Source of the DNA: Paraclostridium hominis
GTDB taxonomy: Bacteria > Bacillota > Clostridia > Peptostreptococcales > Peptostreptococcaceae
Reading direction: 5' to 3'
Assembly (NCBI RefSeq): GCF_014306135.1
Contig: NZ_JACRWD010000001.1
Location: forward strand, 1,554,965-1,618,964
Length of the DNA stretch: 64,000 nucleotides
In this document: positions 41,305 to 49,829 of the stretch, in pieces
Layout: each line of letters starts with the position of its first letter
Position numbering within the stretch: position 1 is the first letter of the stretch
The notes under the pieces: generated by a model
The model's database searches: none
What the model saw: the letters and a program-made list of their open reading frames with translations, nothing else
What the model was told of the DNA's origin: nothing
Translations under genes and position numbers: made by a program

Positions 41305-42048
41305 TTAACCTACTATCTTTTTAGCTAATTCTAAGTAAACATTTGCCATTTCGCAATTTTTATCTTTTTCTATAACTGTCTTTCCATCATTTTCTGATAT
41401 TTGAACCATTTTTTCTCTTGGTACATAATGAAATACTTCACTATCTATTTCATTTGCTAAATTCTCAACTAAATCTATTTCATTTTCAACGTTTTTAGCA
41501 TTTAATATAAGACCTTTTAAAGATGCATATCCTCTATTTTTAAATTGATTTACAGCAGTTGAAATGTTGCTTGCTGCATACATAGACATCATTTCTCCAG
41601 ATGTTACTATATATACTTCTTTAGCATATCCATTTCTTATTGGCATTGAAAATCCTCCACATACAACATCTCCAAGTACATCATATATAACTATGTCTGG
41701 CTTATAATTTTCAAATGCATTTAATTCTTCTAGCTTTTCAAAAGCTGCTATTATTCCTCTACCTGCACACCCAACTCCTGGTGTTGGTCCTCCTGCCTCC
41801 ACACAAAGCACTCCATTATATCCTTCAAATACTATATCTTCTAACTTAACTTCATCACCTTTTTTATCCATTACATCTAGTACTGTAGGTATAAATTCAC
41901 CTTTCATTAAGTTTTTAGTAGAATCTGCTTTAGGATCACATCCTATTTGCATTACCTTATATCCTAAATTCGATAAAGCTGCGGATAAATTTGATGTAGT
42001 AGTTGATTTTCCTATACCACCTTTTCCGTATATAGCTATTTTTCTCAT
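41305..42048 (-). CDS. NifH/BchL-like iron-sulfur ATPase (reductase component)
   Basis: 247 residues from ATG 42048 (GAGGGGAAAGTCA in front; the TTG at 42063 lies within that site). P-loop GKGGIGKST; the subunit-bridging [4Fe-4S] ligands are Cys94 (GGPTPGVGCAGRG) and Cys130 (DVLGDVVCGGFSMP), as in nitrogenase iron protein (Cys97, Cys132). Switch II is YDVLGDV. It should pass electrons, driven by ATP, to the NifDK-like pair. It is the first gene of the operon, with a Fur-box-like site upstream. Confidence 0.88.
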   Translation of the reverse strand: MRKIAIYGKGGIGKSTTTSNLSAALSNLGYKVMQIGCDPKADSTKNLMKGEFIPTVLDVMDKKGDEVKLEDIVFEGYNGVLCVEAGGPTPGVGCAGRGIIAAFEKLEELNAFENYKPDIVIYDVLGDVVCGGFSMPIRNGYAKEVYIVTSGEMMSMYAASNISTAVNQFKNRGYASLKGLILNAKNVENEIDLVENLANEIDSEVFHYVPREKMVQISENDGKTVIEKDKNCEMANVYLELAKKIVG

Positions 42049-42096
42049 TGACTTTCCCCTCAATTTCTTTCATAATATTATTATGTTTATTTTATT

Positions 42097-42111
42097 TGAT
42101 ATTAATTATCA
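42097..42111. promoter_or_regulatory. Fur box between the haem operon and the AraC gene
   Basis: TGATATTAATTATCA matches the 7-1-7 Fur consensus TGATAATnATTATCA with one difference. It lies 49 bases upstream of the nifH-like start and in the divergent promoter region, so iron should repress the operon. Confidence 0.72.
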
Positions 42112-42204
42112 TTTACAATTACATTTTATAATCTATTGAAATTTATTTCTTTAACTATATTATTGAATTTTATAAATATATTCGTATTAAAAGGAGATTG
42201 ATTA

Positions 42205-42906
42205 ATGAAGTGTTTTGAAAATATATTATGTGATTTTTATGCTTGTGTAGAAATACCTATACAGCTTTTAGATAACAATTTGAAAGTAATAAACAGTAAG
42301 GGGTACTCTGATAATCTTTATAAACTATGTAAAAACTTAGGTGTATTAAATGATATAAGTCCAAATTTAATATCTAATATTAACCTTAAGTATATAAATA
42401 ATATTCATTTTATAATAATGCCTATATTAAATAATCCTAAGAAAAATGGATATTTTTTAATAGGTCCATTTAAAACTGAAAATGATTTTAAAGAATTTGA
42501 TATTCCATATAAACCCCACTCATGCGTAGAATATATAACTTCAATGCTAGAGAATATGATAAAAGATAAGCTTTCTAAAAAAGCAAAATTTAGCACATAT
42601 ATAAAAGATGCAATAGACTTTATACATAGAAACTATTATACAGATATAAAATTAGATACAGTTTGTGAGTATCTAAACTTGAATAAAAGTTATTTTTGCC
42701 ATGTATTTAAAAAAGAAACTGGTTATACATTTTCTGATTTTTTAAATAGAATTAGGGTTGAAAAAAGTAAGGAATATTTACTTGAAAATAATGATTCTAT
42801 TTTAGATGTTGCATTATCAGTAGGTTATAATAATCATACTTATTATTCTTCTATATTTAAAAAGTATAATGGTATGACTCCTAAGGAATACAGGCATGCT
42901 ATATAA
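42205..42906 (+). CDS. AraC-family regulator divergent from the haem operon
   Basis: 233 residues. The C-terminal 100 residues hold two helix-turn-helix motifs (TVCEYLNLNKSYFCHVFKKE and SILDVALSVGYNNHTYYSSI) with the ending YNGMTPKEYR. The N-terminal 130 residues are an unassigned sensor domain with four cysteines. AAAAGGAG precedes the ATG. The divergent position suggests that it activates the nitrogenase-like/haem operon, perhaps when the imported ligand is present. Confidence 0.85.
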   Translation: MKCFENILCDFYACVEIPIQLLDNNLKVINSKGYSDNLYKLCKNLGVLNDISPNLISNINLKYINNIHFIIMPILNNPKKNGYFLIGPFKTENDFKEFDIPYKPHSCVEYITSMLENMIKDKLSKKAKFSTYIKDAIDFIHRNYYTDIKLDTVCEYLNLNKSYFCHVFKKETGYTFSDFLNRIRVEKSKEYLLENNDSILDVALSVGYNNHTYYSSIFKKYNGMTPKEYRHAI

Positions 42907-42951
42907 AAGATAAGATTTATTTTTAAATAAAATTTTTATTTTAAAATAAAT

Positions 42952-42982
42952 TAAAGGCACAGTAATATTAATGTGCCTTTTT
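42952..42982. terminator. Bidirectional terminator
   Basis: AAAGGCACA and TGTGCCTTTTT form a short GC-rich stem between convergent genes. Confidence 0.75.
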
Positions 42983-43555
42983 CTATGAGTTAATTTTATT
43001 TTCTAAAATTGATAATACATATGGAGATTTAAATTCTTTAGCTAATATATCCATATATATTTCATCATATTTATTACCACCAATAATTTTAGCTTCTCGT
43101 AATTTTCCAGCTTCTTTAAATCCAATTTTTTTATAACATTTTATCGCTTGTGTATTAAACGAATATACTTTAAGATATATGTTATTTAAATTTAGTAAAT
43201 TAAAACCAAAATCTAATAACAATTCTAATGCTTCCTTACCATATCCATTTCCCCAATAATTTTTATCTCCTATAAATATTCCTACTTCTCCAGTACGATT
43301 AATATAATCTAATTTTGGAAATCCTACATTTCCAATAACTACATCATTTTCTTTAAGTATTATAGCAAAATTAAATTGTGCTTTTGCTAATCTCTCTAAT
43401 GCATTTTTCTCAGATTCTTCATCAATTAGCATGTTTGCAAAAGTCATCCCCAAACTAACTTCCATGTCATTTATCCACTTTGTATACTTTGGATAATCAT
43501 TTTTATCAATCGGAGATAAATAAATTTTATTTCCAATTAGTTTTTTAAAATACAT
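42983..43555 (-). CDS. RimJ/RimL-type GNAT acetyltransferase, copy A
   Basis: 190 residues. GNAT motif A: VGIFIGDKNYWGNGYGKEAL, then FGFNLLNLNNIYLKV and the RimL-like YSFNTQAIKCYKKIGFKEAG. These enzymes acetylate N-termini or small molecules. AAAGGGGGAATTAGT precedes the ATG. It follows another GNAT gene in the same direction; the two are related in fold but not close. Confidence 0.87.
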   Translation of the reverse strand: MYFKKLIGNKIYLSPIDKNDYPKYTKWINDMEVSLGMTFANMLIDEESEKNALERLAKAQFNFAIILKENDVVIGNVGFPKLDYINRTGEVGIFIGDKNYWGNGYGKEALELLLDFGFNLLNLNNIYLKVYSFNTQAIKCYKKIGFKEAGKLREAKIIGGNKYDEIYMDILAKEFKSPYVLSILENKINS

Positions 43556-43601
43556 ACTAATTCCCCCTTTTTATAGTTCTTAATATACAATTATAATTAA
43601 A

Positions 43602-44168
43602 TTAAAAGTCTTCACTAATATAATCTTCAGCAAGTAAAGCGTACATAGAATAATCACAAATTCCTTGATTATTTATATCTGCTTTTCTCATTGTGCCTTC
43701 ATATTTCATTTTACATTTTTTCATTACTTTCCCTGAGTTTAAATTAAGAGGATCATGTCTTGCTTCAATACGATTTGCTTTAACTTCAGTTATAAAATAC
43801 TTAATTAATGCCTTTAGCGCTTCTGAAGTAATTCCTTGATTCCACCATTTCTTTCCTATACAATAACCAACCTGAACCATACCTATTTCTTCATCTTGGC
43901 GTACAATACTTATGCATCCAATAGGATCATCTCCATATGATTTTAATGTAATAGCCCATTGGTAAAAATTTTCATTTTCATATTCATCTATCCAGCTTTT
44001 TATAACATGCTTTGAAACTTCAATGCTATCAATTGGTTTCCAAGTAAGAAACTTTGTAACTTCAGAATCACTCGCCCAATTTTCATACATAGCCTTTGCA
44101 TCTGATAATTCAAACTTTCTCAAAATTAAATTTTCAGTTTCTATTCTTTTTGTTCCTTTATGTTTCAT
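43602..44168 (-). CDS. RimJ/RimL-type GNAT acetyltransferase, copy B
   Basis: 188 residues. Starts with RIETENLILRKFELSDAKAM, the usual N-terminal strand of this subfamily, then the acetyl-CoA motif VGYCIGKKWWNQGITSEALK and DPLNLNSGKVMKKCKMKYEG. AAGGGGGATGTT precedes the ATG. It is 46 bases upstream of copy A, so they are probably co-transcribed. Confidence 0.88.
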   Translation of the reverse strand: MKHKGTKRIETENLILRKFELSDAKAMYENWASDSEVTKFLTWKPIDSIEVSKHVIKSWIDEYENENFYQWAITLKSYGDDPIGCISIVRQDEEIGMVQVGYCIGKKWWNQGITSEALKALIKYFITEVKANRIEARHDPLNLNSGKVMKKCKMKYEGTMRKADINNQGICDYSMYALLAEDYISEDF

Positions 44169-44264
44169 AACATCCCCCTTGTATATTCCTTAATTAACAA
44201 TATATAAAAATTATTTCCAATCTCTTATACAAAAGTATAAGCTTATTTTCTTTTCTATATTACA

Positions 44265-44753
44265 CTAATTTTTTTCATCGTCATCTTCTAGTTGTATTTC
44301 AATTTGAATTTGTTTTCTTTTATTTATAACATATAATATCTGAAGAACTACAAATGATACAACAGATGCACATACAAAAGTGACTAATGAAACAACTACT
44401 GAATTAACAATATCAGTTGTAAATATTTCTCTAAATTTTATATAGTTAAGAATAGTATTTACAATGGTTATTATAATTCCGCAAATAATGCTATTTATAA
44501 TAACAACCCTTTGATTTACTTTATTAGAATTAAAAATATCATTTCCTACCATTATATTACGTACTATAACATACAAAGAAACAGTTATAAGTAGAATCAT
44601 CTCAACTGCATATTGTGAAAATGGTGCATCAAAAATATATTGTTGAACTAAAACTGATAAAAACAAGCCTAAAGAAATTATTTGAAATGCATCATTTCCA
44701 ATTTTTCTTTTTTGTGATAAAACTCTTTCATCTTGAATTTTCTTTTTTTTCAT
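44265..44753 (-). CDS. DUF6773-like membrane protein
   Basis: 162 residues from ATG 44753, preceded by GGGAGGAATAAAA. The N-terminus (KKKIQDERVLSQKRKIGNDA) fits DUF6773 proteins; four hydrophobic segments follow, and the C-terminus is very acidic (LEDDDEKN). It is encoded directly after an XRE regulator, the typical pair. Function unknown. Confidence 0.65.
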   Translation of the reverse strand: MKKKKIQDERVLSQKRKIGNDAFQIISLGLFLSVLVQQYIFDAPFSQYAVEMILLITVSLYVIVRNIMVGNDIFNSNKVNQRVVIINSIICGIIITIVNTILNYIKFREIFTTDIVNSVVVSLVTFVCASVVSFVVLQILYVINKRKQIQIEIQLEDDDEKN

Positions 44754-44755
44754 TT

Positions 44756-44950
44756 TTATTCCTCCCAAAATAAATCATTTAATGTTTTTCCAAGTACTTT
44801 ACATATTGCTATACAAAGATTAAGTGTAGGATTGTAATCTCCTGATTCAATTAATCCAATAGTTTGCCTTGTCACACCTACAGCTTTTGCTAAATCCACT
44901 TGTTTCATATCACACTCAATACGAGCCATTTTCATTTTTTTATTTTTCAT
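44756..44950 (-). CDS. Small XRE regulator paired with a DUF6773-like protein
   Basis: 64 residues from ATG 44950; AAGGAGG lies 12 bases upstream, and TTG 44959 only three bases from it, so the start is not certain. Nearly all helix-turn-helix: MKMARIECDMKQVDLAKAVG, VTRQTIGLIESGDYNPTLNL, ending LGKTLNDLFWEE. It is followed after two bases by the membrane protein start, the same layout as at 16243-16870. Confidence 0.85.
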   Translation of the reverse strand: MKNKKMKMARIECDMKQVDLAKAVGVTRQTIGLIESGDYNPTLNLCIAICKVLGKTLNDLFWEE

Positions 44951-45196
44951 ATATATCAATGACCTCCTTATATTACATAATGTATGATATACATTTCAAA
45001 ATGTTAACTATATATTGCATTAATTAAAAATACTGCAGATATAGATAACATTTAAAATTTACACCAATTACTAGGTATCTCATATTCTTTATATGGAATT
45101 ATAAAAATATATCATAAAAAAATTAATCAAATAAATTTTATTCTAAATTTATTCGATTAATTCTTTTATTACGAGTATTATTGGGTAAAAACGACA

Positions 45197-45252
45197 TTAG
45201 TTGACAAATCAATTAATTATATATATATTAATATAGTTGATAAGTCAACTAT
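45197..45252 (+). promoter_or_regulatory. Promoter with two MarR-type palindromes
   Basis: TTAGTTGA-CAAA-TCAATTAA (45197-45216) and ATAGTTGA-TAAG-TCAACTAT (45233-45252) are 8-4-8 palindromes. The promoter TTGACA (45201-45206), 17 bases, TATATT (45224-45229) lies between and under them. This predicts tight autorepression of the MarR-MepA pair. Confidence 0.75.
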
Positions 45253-45277
45253 TTCAAATGTATTAGGAGCGTAATCT

Positions 45278-45724
45278 ATGGTTAAAAGTAACACTGGTCA
45301 TATTGGAAAATTCACCTCAAAGATATCTAGAAGATCTAGTATCTATATAAGCAGGCTAACAAATAAATACGGCATTAACAATACACAATTACTGTGTTTA
45401 GTAGTTTTATATAGAGGAGATGGAAAGACACAAGACTTTTTATCAGAAGAATTAAGTCTAGATAAAGCTGGTGTAACAAGATGTGTAAAAAAACTAGAAG
45501 AATTAGGCTATATAGTAAAAAGAAAAGATGAATCTGACAAAAGATTATATAATCTATTCTTAACAGATAAAGCAAAATCGTTAGAAAAAGAAGCCTATAC
45601 ACTATTAAGTGAATGGGAAAAAAAACTAACAAAAGGCTTAGATGAACATGAAAAAGAAATAGCCTTAAAAGTATTAAAGCAAGTTTCTTTAAATGCAGAT
45701 GAGGCTTATAAAAACTTAAAGTAA
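45278..45724 (+). CDS. MarR-family regulator of the MepA efflux gene
   Basis: 148 residues. Winged-helix motifs: FLSEELSLDKAGVTRCVKKL, LGYIVKRKDESDKRLYNLFL with the D-x-R wing typical of MarR/MepR. It is encoded 25 bases before a MATE gene, the mepRA-type arrangement of Staphylococcus aureus, and has two palindromic operators at its own promoter. AGGAGCGTAATCT precedes the ATG. Confidence 0.87.
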   Translation: MVKSNTGHIGKFTSKISRRSSIYISRLTNKYGINNTQLLCLVVLYRGDGKTQDFLSEELSLDKAGVTRCVKKLEELGYIVKRKDESDKRLYNLFLTDKAKSLEKEAYTLLSEWEKKLTKGLDEHEKEIALKVLKQVSLNADEAYKNLK

Positions 45725-45749
45725 CATAAAGACATCAGGAGGTTTAACT

Positions 45750-47111
45750 ATGAATGAAACACAAAATTTATTAGGTAGTGAACCAATTGGTAAACTACTC
45801 TTAAAATACTCTATCCCTGCAATTATAAGTATGCTAGTAAATGCCTTATACAATGTAATTGATAGAATATTTATCGGAAACATGCCAGGAGCTGGCCCTT
45901 TAGCAATAGCTGGTGTAGGTGTAACCATGCCTATAACGACAATTTTATTAGCTTTTGGTATGCTTATAGGTATCGGCTCTACAACAGTTATATCTATTAA
46001 ATTAGGTCAAGGAAAAAAGGATGATGCAGATAAAATCTTAGCAAACTCAATTACACTATCAGCAATTATAGGTTTAATTTTAACTTTAATTGGTATATTA
46101 TTTGCAAATAAAATCCTTTTAGCATTTGGTGCTAGTGATCAGTCTTTATATTATGCAAAATCATTTTGTAATATAATCTTACTAGGTTCTGTATTTAATA
46201 TAATGGCATTTTCATTAAATGCAACTATAAGAGGAGATGGAAATCCTAGACTTTCTGCAATGATAATGGTTATAGGTTGTATAGTAAATATAGTACTTGA
46301 CTATATATTTATTTTTGTACTTAAAATTGGAATACAAGGAGCAGCATTAGCAACTGTAATAGCTCAAATTGTAACAGCTATATTAGGATTAAACTATTAT
46401 ATAAAAGGTAAATCTAATTTAACTTTTAAAAAAGAAAATTTAAAATTAGATAAAGATATTATAAAAGCAATATTTGGAATTGGTATTTCACCATTTTCAA
46501 TGCAAATAGCTGCAAGTTTAGTTCAAGTTATAAGTAATAATGCTTTAAAAGTATATGGAGGAGATATAGGTATTGGAGCTATGGCTACTATAGCATCAAT
46601 AGCTATGATATTCTTAATGCCTCTATATGGTATAAATCAAGGTTCACAACCTATAATAGGTTTTAACTACGGAAAAAAACAATATGATAGATCTAAAAAG
46701 GCTTTTACCTTATCTTTAATATTTGGAATAATTTTATTAACTTTCGGATTTATATCTATCTGGATGTACCCAGAATTTTACGTTGTCATGTTTAATAGTG
46801 ATCCTAAATTAGTAGCAGTAACATCTAATGGTTTAAGAAAATACTGCTTAATGCTACCTTTATTACCTATAATAGTTTTAGGTACAAATTATCTACAATC
46901 AATTGGAAAAGCAAAACAAGCAATGTTTTTAAGTTTATTAAGACAAGTTTTAGTTTTAATACCAATGATATTAATTTTACCTAAATTTATGCAATTAAAT
47001 GGAATTTGGTATGCACAATCTATATCTGATGCAACATCAATTGTAATAGCATTTATAATGCTAGTTATAGAGTTTAGATCATATAAAAAATTACCATCAG
47101 AAAAAAATTAA
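45750..47111 (+). CDS. mepA: MepA-like MATE multidrug efflux transporter
   Basis: 453 residues with 12 helices. N-terminal PIGKLLLKYSIPAIISMLVN and NVIDRIFIGNMPGAGPLAIA, then RGDGNPRLSAMIMVIGCIVN and PLYGINQGSQPIIGFNYGKK, all characteristic of the MepA/NorM-like cluster. It expels cationic drugs in exchange for Na+ or H+. Expression should be controlled by the MarR protein encoded just upstream; CAGGAGG stands before the ATG. Confidence 0.88.
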   Translation: MNETQNLLGSEPIGKLLLKYSIPAIISMLVNALYNVIDRIFIGNMPGAGPLAIAGVGVTMPITTILLAFGMLIGIGSTTVISIKLGQGKKDDADKILANSITLSAIIGLILTLIGILFANKILLAFGASDQSLYYAKSFCNIILLGSVFNIMAFSLNATIRGDGNPRLSAMIMVIGCIVNIVLDYIFIFVLKIGIQGAALATVIAQIVTAILGLNYYIKGKSNLTFKKENLKLDKDIIKAIFGIGISPFSMQIAASLVQVISNNALKVYGGDIGIGAMATIASIAMIFLMPLYGINQGSQPIIGFNYGKKQYDRSKKAFTLSLIFGIILLTFGFISIWMYPEFYVVMFNSDPKLVAVTSNGLRKYCLMLPLLPIIVLGTNYLQSIGKAKQAMFLSLLRQVLVLIPMILILPKFMQLNGIWYAQSISDATSIVIAFIMLVIEFRSYKKLPSEKN

Positions 47112-47131
47112 ATATAAATTATAGAAAATCA

Positions 47132-47185
47132 TAAGCCAAACTATATTTTTAAAATTTAAAATTAAAATATAGTCTGGCTTTAATT
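47132..47185 (+). terminator. Intrinsic terminator
   Basis: AAGCCAAACTATATTTT pairs with AAAATATAGTCTGGCTT (one mismatch). The following 250 bases hold no gene that I can see. Confidence 0.75.
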
Positions 47186-47440
47186 ATATTATTTTTAAAA
47201 TAATTTATAGTTCACTACTCTATCAATTAAAAAATTCAATAATTAAGCCTACGCTACTCCATATTTATCAAACTATAGTATTCAGTTTGTATCTGATAAT
47301 ATATTCACACTTAGATTATCAATTTCTAGTCCTTATTACAAAAAAAGATTTATATTTTTATGAAAAAGCTTTATTTCCATGTAAAGTGTGCTACAATCTA
47401 AGATAAGAGTGTTAAATAATTGTCTAAGGGGGTACTGAAA

Positions 47441-48496
47441 ATGAAAGGTTTTGCAATGCTTGGTATAGGAAAAACAGGTTGGATTGAAAAAGAAAGACCA
47501 CTATGTGGTCCTTTAGATGCTATTGTTCGTCCTCTCGCTATTTCACCTTGTACATCAGATATTCACACTGTATGGGAAGGTGCAATTGGTGAACGTCATA
47601 ACATGATTCTTGGGCATGAAGCTGTCGGAGAGGTAGTAGAGATAGGTTCACTTGTAAAAGATATAAAAGTTGGCGATAAAGTTATTGTTCCTGCAATAAC
47701 ACCTGATTGGGGATCATTAGAAGCACAAGCAGGATATTCAATGCATTCTGGTGGCATGCTTGCTGGCTGGAAATTCAGTAATTTCAAAGATGGAGTTTTT
47801 GGGGAATATTTTCATGTAAATGAGGCTGATGCAAACTTAGCAGTATTACCAGAAGGAATAGATATAGCAGATGCAGTTATGCTTAGTGACATGGTTCCTA
47901 CAGGTTTTCATGGTGTAGAATTAGCAGATGTTCAATTTGGTGATAGTGTATGTGTTATTGGTATTGGTCCTGTTGGTCTTATGGCTGTTGCTGGAGCAGC
48001 ACTTCGTGGAGCATCTGATTTATATGCAGTTGGTTCTCGTCCAAATTGTATAGAAATTGCGAAAGAATATGGTGCAACAGATATTATAAATTACCGTGAA
48101 GGAGATATTGTAGAACAGATTATGTCAAAAACTCATGGAAAAGGTGTTGATAAAGTTATCGTAGCCGGTGGTGATGTAGATACTATGGCTCAAGCTATTT
48201 CTATAGTAAAACCTGGTGGAATAATCGGAAATGTAAATTACCTTGGTTCAGGGGAATATGTTAAAATCCCACGTGTTGAATGGGGATGTGGTATGGGTCA
48301 TAAAACTATTTCAGGCGGATTAATGCCAGGTGGAAGACTTCGTATGGAAAAATTAGCTAAACTTTTACAAACAAATCGTTTAGATACTTCAAAACTAATT
48401 ACTCATCGTTTTTATGGATTTGATAAAATAGAAGATGCTTTAATGTTAATGAAAGATAAACCAAAAGATTTAATTAAACCTGTGGTTATATTATAA
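47441..48496 (+). CDS. adh: NADP-dependent secondary alcohol dehydrogenase (zinc type)
   Basis: 351 residues from ATG 47441 (AAGGGGGTACTGAAA in front), the same length as Clostridium beijerinckii CbADH, which it resembles throughout. Zinc ligands Cys37 (SPCTSD) and His59 (GHEA) are conserved, with Asp150 in SDMVPTGFHG. The nucleotide motif IGIGPVGLMAVAG is followed by VGSRP, whose Ser-Arg selects NADP(H). It interconverts ketones and secondary alcohols such as acetone/2-propanol and may also take aldehydes. It is monocistronic. Confidence 0.92.
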   Translation: MKGFAMLGIGKTGWIEKERPLCGPLDAIVRPLAISPCTSDIHTVWEGAIGERHNMILGHEAVGEVVEIGSLVKDIKVGDKVIVPAITPDWGSLEAQAGYSMHSGGMLAGWKFSNFKDGVFGEYFHVNEADANLAVLPEGIDIADAVMLSDMVPTGFHGVELADVQFGDSVCVIGIGPVGLMAVAGAALRGASDLYAVGSRPNCIEIAKEYGATDIINYREGDIVEQIMSKTHGKGVDKVIVAGGDVDTMAQAISIVKPGGIIGNVNYLGSGEYVKIPRVEWGCGMGHKTISGGLMPGGRLRMEKLAKLLQTNRLDTSKLITHRFYGFDKIEDALMLMKDKPKDLIKPVVIL

Positions 48497-48510
48497 TTAT
48501 TAATAAATTA

Positions 48511-48547
48511 AAAGGTGTAGTAAGTATTTTGGGCTACACCTTTTTTA
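48511..48547. terminator. Bidirectional terminator
   Basis: AAAGGTGTAG and CTACACCTTTTTT form the stem between convergent genes. Confidence 0.8.
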
Positions 48548-48576
48548 TATTTTAAATAACTATTTTATTTATATAT

Positions 48577-49059
48577 TTACTTTATAGAACTATATATGCT
48601 ATATAACTTTGTAATTTCAACTAATATATCATTAGTAGCTTTTGTATACCCTTTTGCTTTATCGGCTTTAATCTCTTTTATAAATTCATTAATAGAATCC
48701 CTAATTTTTTTGTATGAATTGCATATACTCTCTGCAAGATTTTTACTTTCATTTGAATTTGTATTATTTGAAATTTTATCAAATAGTTTTTCGTCACTTT
48801 GAATTTTATCAGATAAATTTTTAATACATGATAAATCGTTCTTATCTAAATCCTTATTACTAAATAACTCTTTTGTAGTAATAAAAGATTGTGACATAAT
48901 ATTTTCTAAAGAAGTTTTAATCTCTTTTTTTATATCTGAATTTGTATATATCTTATTTTGACTTTTAACATTATCTAATGATTCACATCCTACTACCCCT
49001 ATAATTCCTAATGATATAGTTAAAACAATAAATATTTTTTTATATATTTTAATATTCAT
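48577..49059 (-). CDS. Lipoprotein of unknown function
   Basis: 160 residues. Signal peptide with lipobox GIIGVVGC (cysteine near residue 25). The mature part is helical and lysine/serine-rich (NLSDKIQSDEKLFDKISN, INEFIKEIKADKAKGYTK), possibly a helical bundle. No family recognised. AAGGAGATAAATTGT precedes the ATG. It is monocistronic. Confidence 0.65.
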   Translation of the reverse strand: MNIKIYKKIFIVLTISLGIIGVVGCESLDNVKSQNKIYTNSDIKKEIKTSLENIMSQSFITTKELFSNKDLDKNDLSCIKNLSDKIQSDEKLFDKISNNTNSNESKNLAESICNSYKKIRDSINEFIKEIKADKAKGYTKATNDILVEITKLYSIYSSIK

Positions 49060-49295
49060 ACAATTTATCTCCTTATAAAAAAATTATAAGTCTATCTTAA
49101 ACACCAAAACTTAAATTAAGTTTATCTTAATCTTAAATAATCATTAAATATTTAAATTTGATTAACTATATTTTACTAAAAGTACCTTATAAAATATCTA
49201 ATTAAATTTCATCAAATTATTATAAAACTCCTCAATTAATAAAAAAAGTTGTATAATATTTGTATAATTTAAATCTATAGTTTGGTGGTGATAAG

Positions 49296-49460
49296 ATGAT
49301 TAATCTTAATAAAAACTTCAAAAAATATCTAATTATAATTCCAATTTATTTTATATATATTACAGTATTTGAATTAATTATAGGTTGTAGCTTTGGGGAT
49401 ATATGGGATGACCTTTTACAAAAATTTGGTATATGTAAAGTTAAAAAACACATAGGTTAG
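49296..49460 (+). CDS. 54-residue membrane protein
   Basis: ATG 49296 follows GGTGGTGATAAG. The product starts MINLNKNFKKYLIIIPIYFI, has one or two hydrophobic stretches to about residue 30, then CSFGDIWDDLLQKFG and a basic tail with a second cysteine. The strong ribosome binding site and intact frame in an otherwise empty spacer support a real gene. No family recognised. Confidence 0.55.
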   Translation: MINLNKNFKKYLIIIPIYFIYITVFELIIGCSFGDIWDDLLQKFGICKVKKHIG

Positions 49461-49508
49461 CTTAAATTTTCCTTTGCAAATAGTTTATTTCAATTAAAAT
49501 AAATATCA

Positions 49509-49641
49509 TGCTATAATAAGCTAATGAAAACGTATCCATAGAACAACTATCAAAAGAGTATTATTTATTTCAAAATAGTATTAGAAGAATAATATACAAA
49601 TGTAAAAAGAAAGTACCTAATTCATGTTAGGTACTTTTTTA
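49509..49641 (+). ncRNA. Candidate small RNA with own promoter and terminator
   Basis: TGCTATAAT (49509-49517) is an extended -10; TTCAAT at 49489-49494 sits at the -35 position. A terminator (AAAGTACCTAA with TTAGGTACTTTTTT) closes at 49641, giving a transcript of about 118 bases without a credible ORF. It lies in a gap of about 370 bases before the convergent 4Fe-4S gene. Confidence 0.45.
49610..49641 (+). terminator. Intrinsic terminator of the candidate small RNA
   Basis: AAAGTACCTAA, a six-base loop, TTAGGTACTTTTTT. Confidence 0.75.
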
Positions 49642-49829
49642 CTAAAAACATTATATATCATTTTCAGATTAATACTCTATAAATTACAAGTGATGTAACT
49701 TAATTAATGACCTCATAATATTAATTTCTTAAATAAAAAATTTAATTAAAGATCAGTTTCCTAATTGGTCTAAAAGAGTGTATTAATTGAAATTACTTAT
49801 TTCTATCAAATAAACTCTTTATACTTATA

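Noticed and set aside
37283..42048. Calling a nitrogen-fixation (nif) operon
   Set aside because: No nifB, nifE or nifN genes, no cofactor ligands, few cluster cysteines, and transporter genes of the haem type are interleaved.
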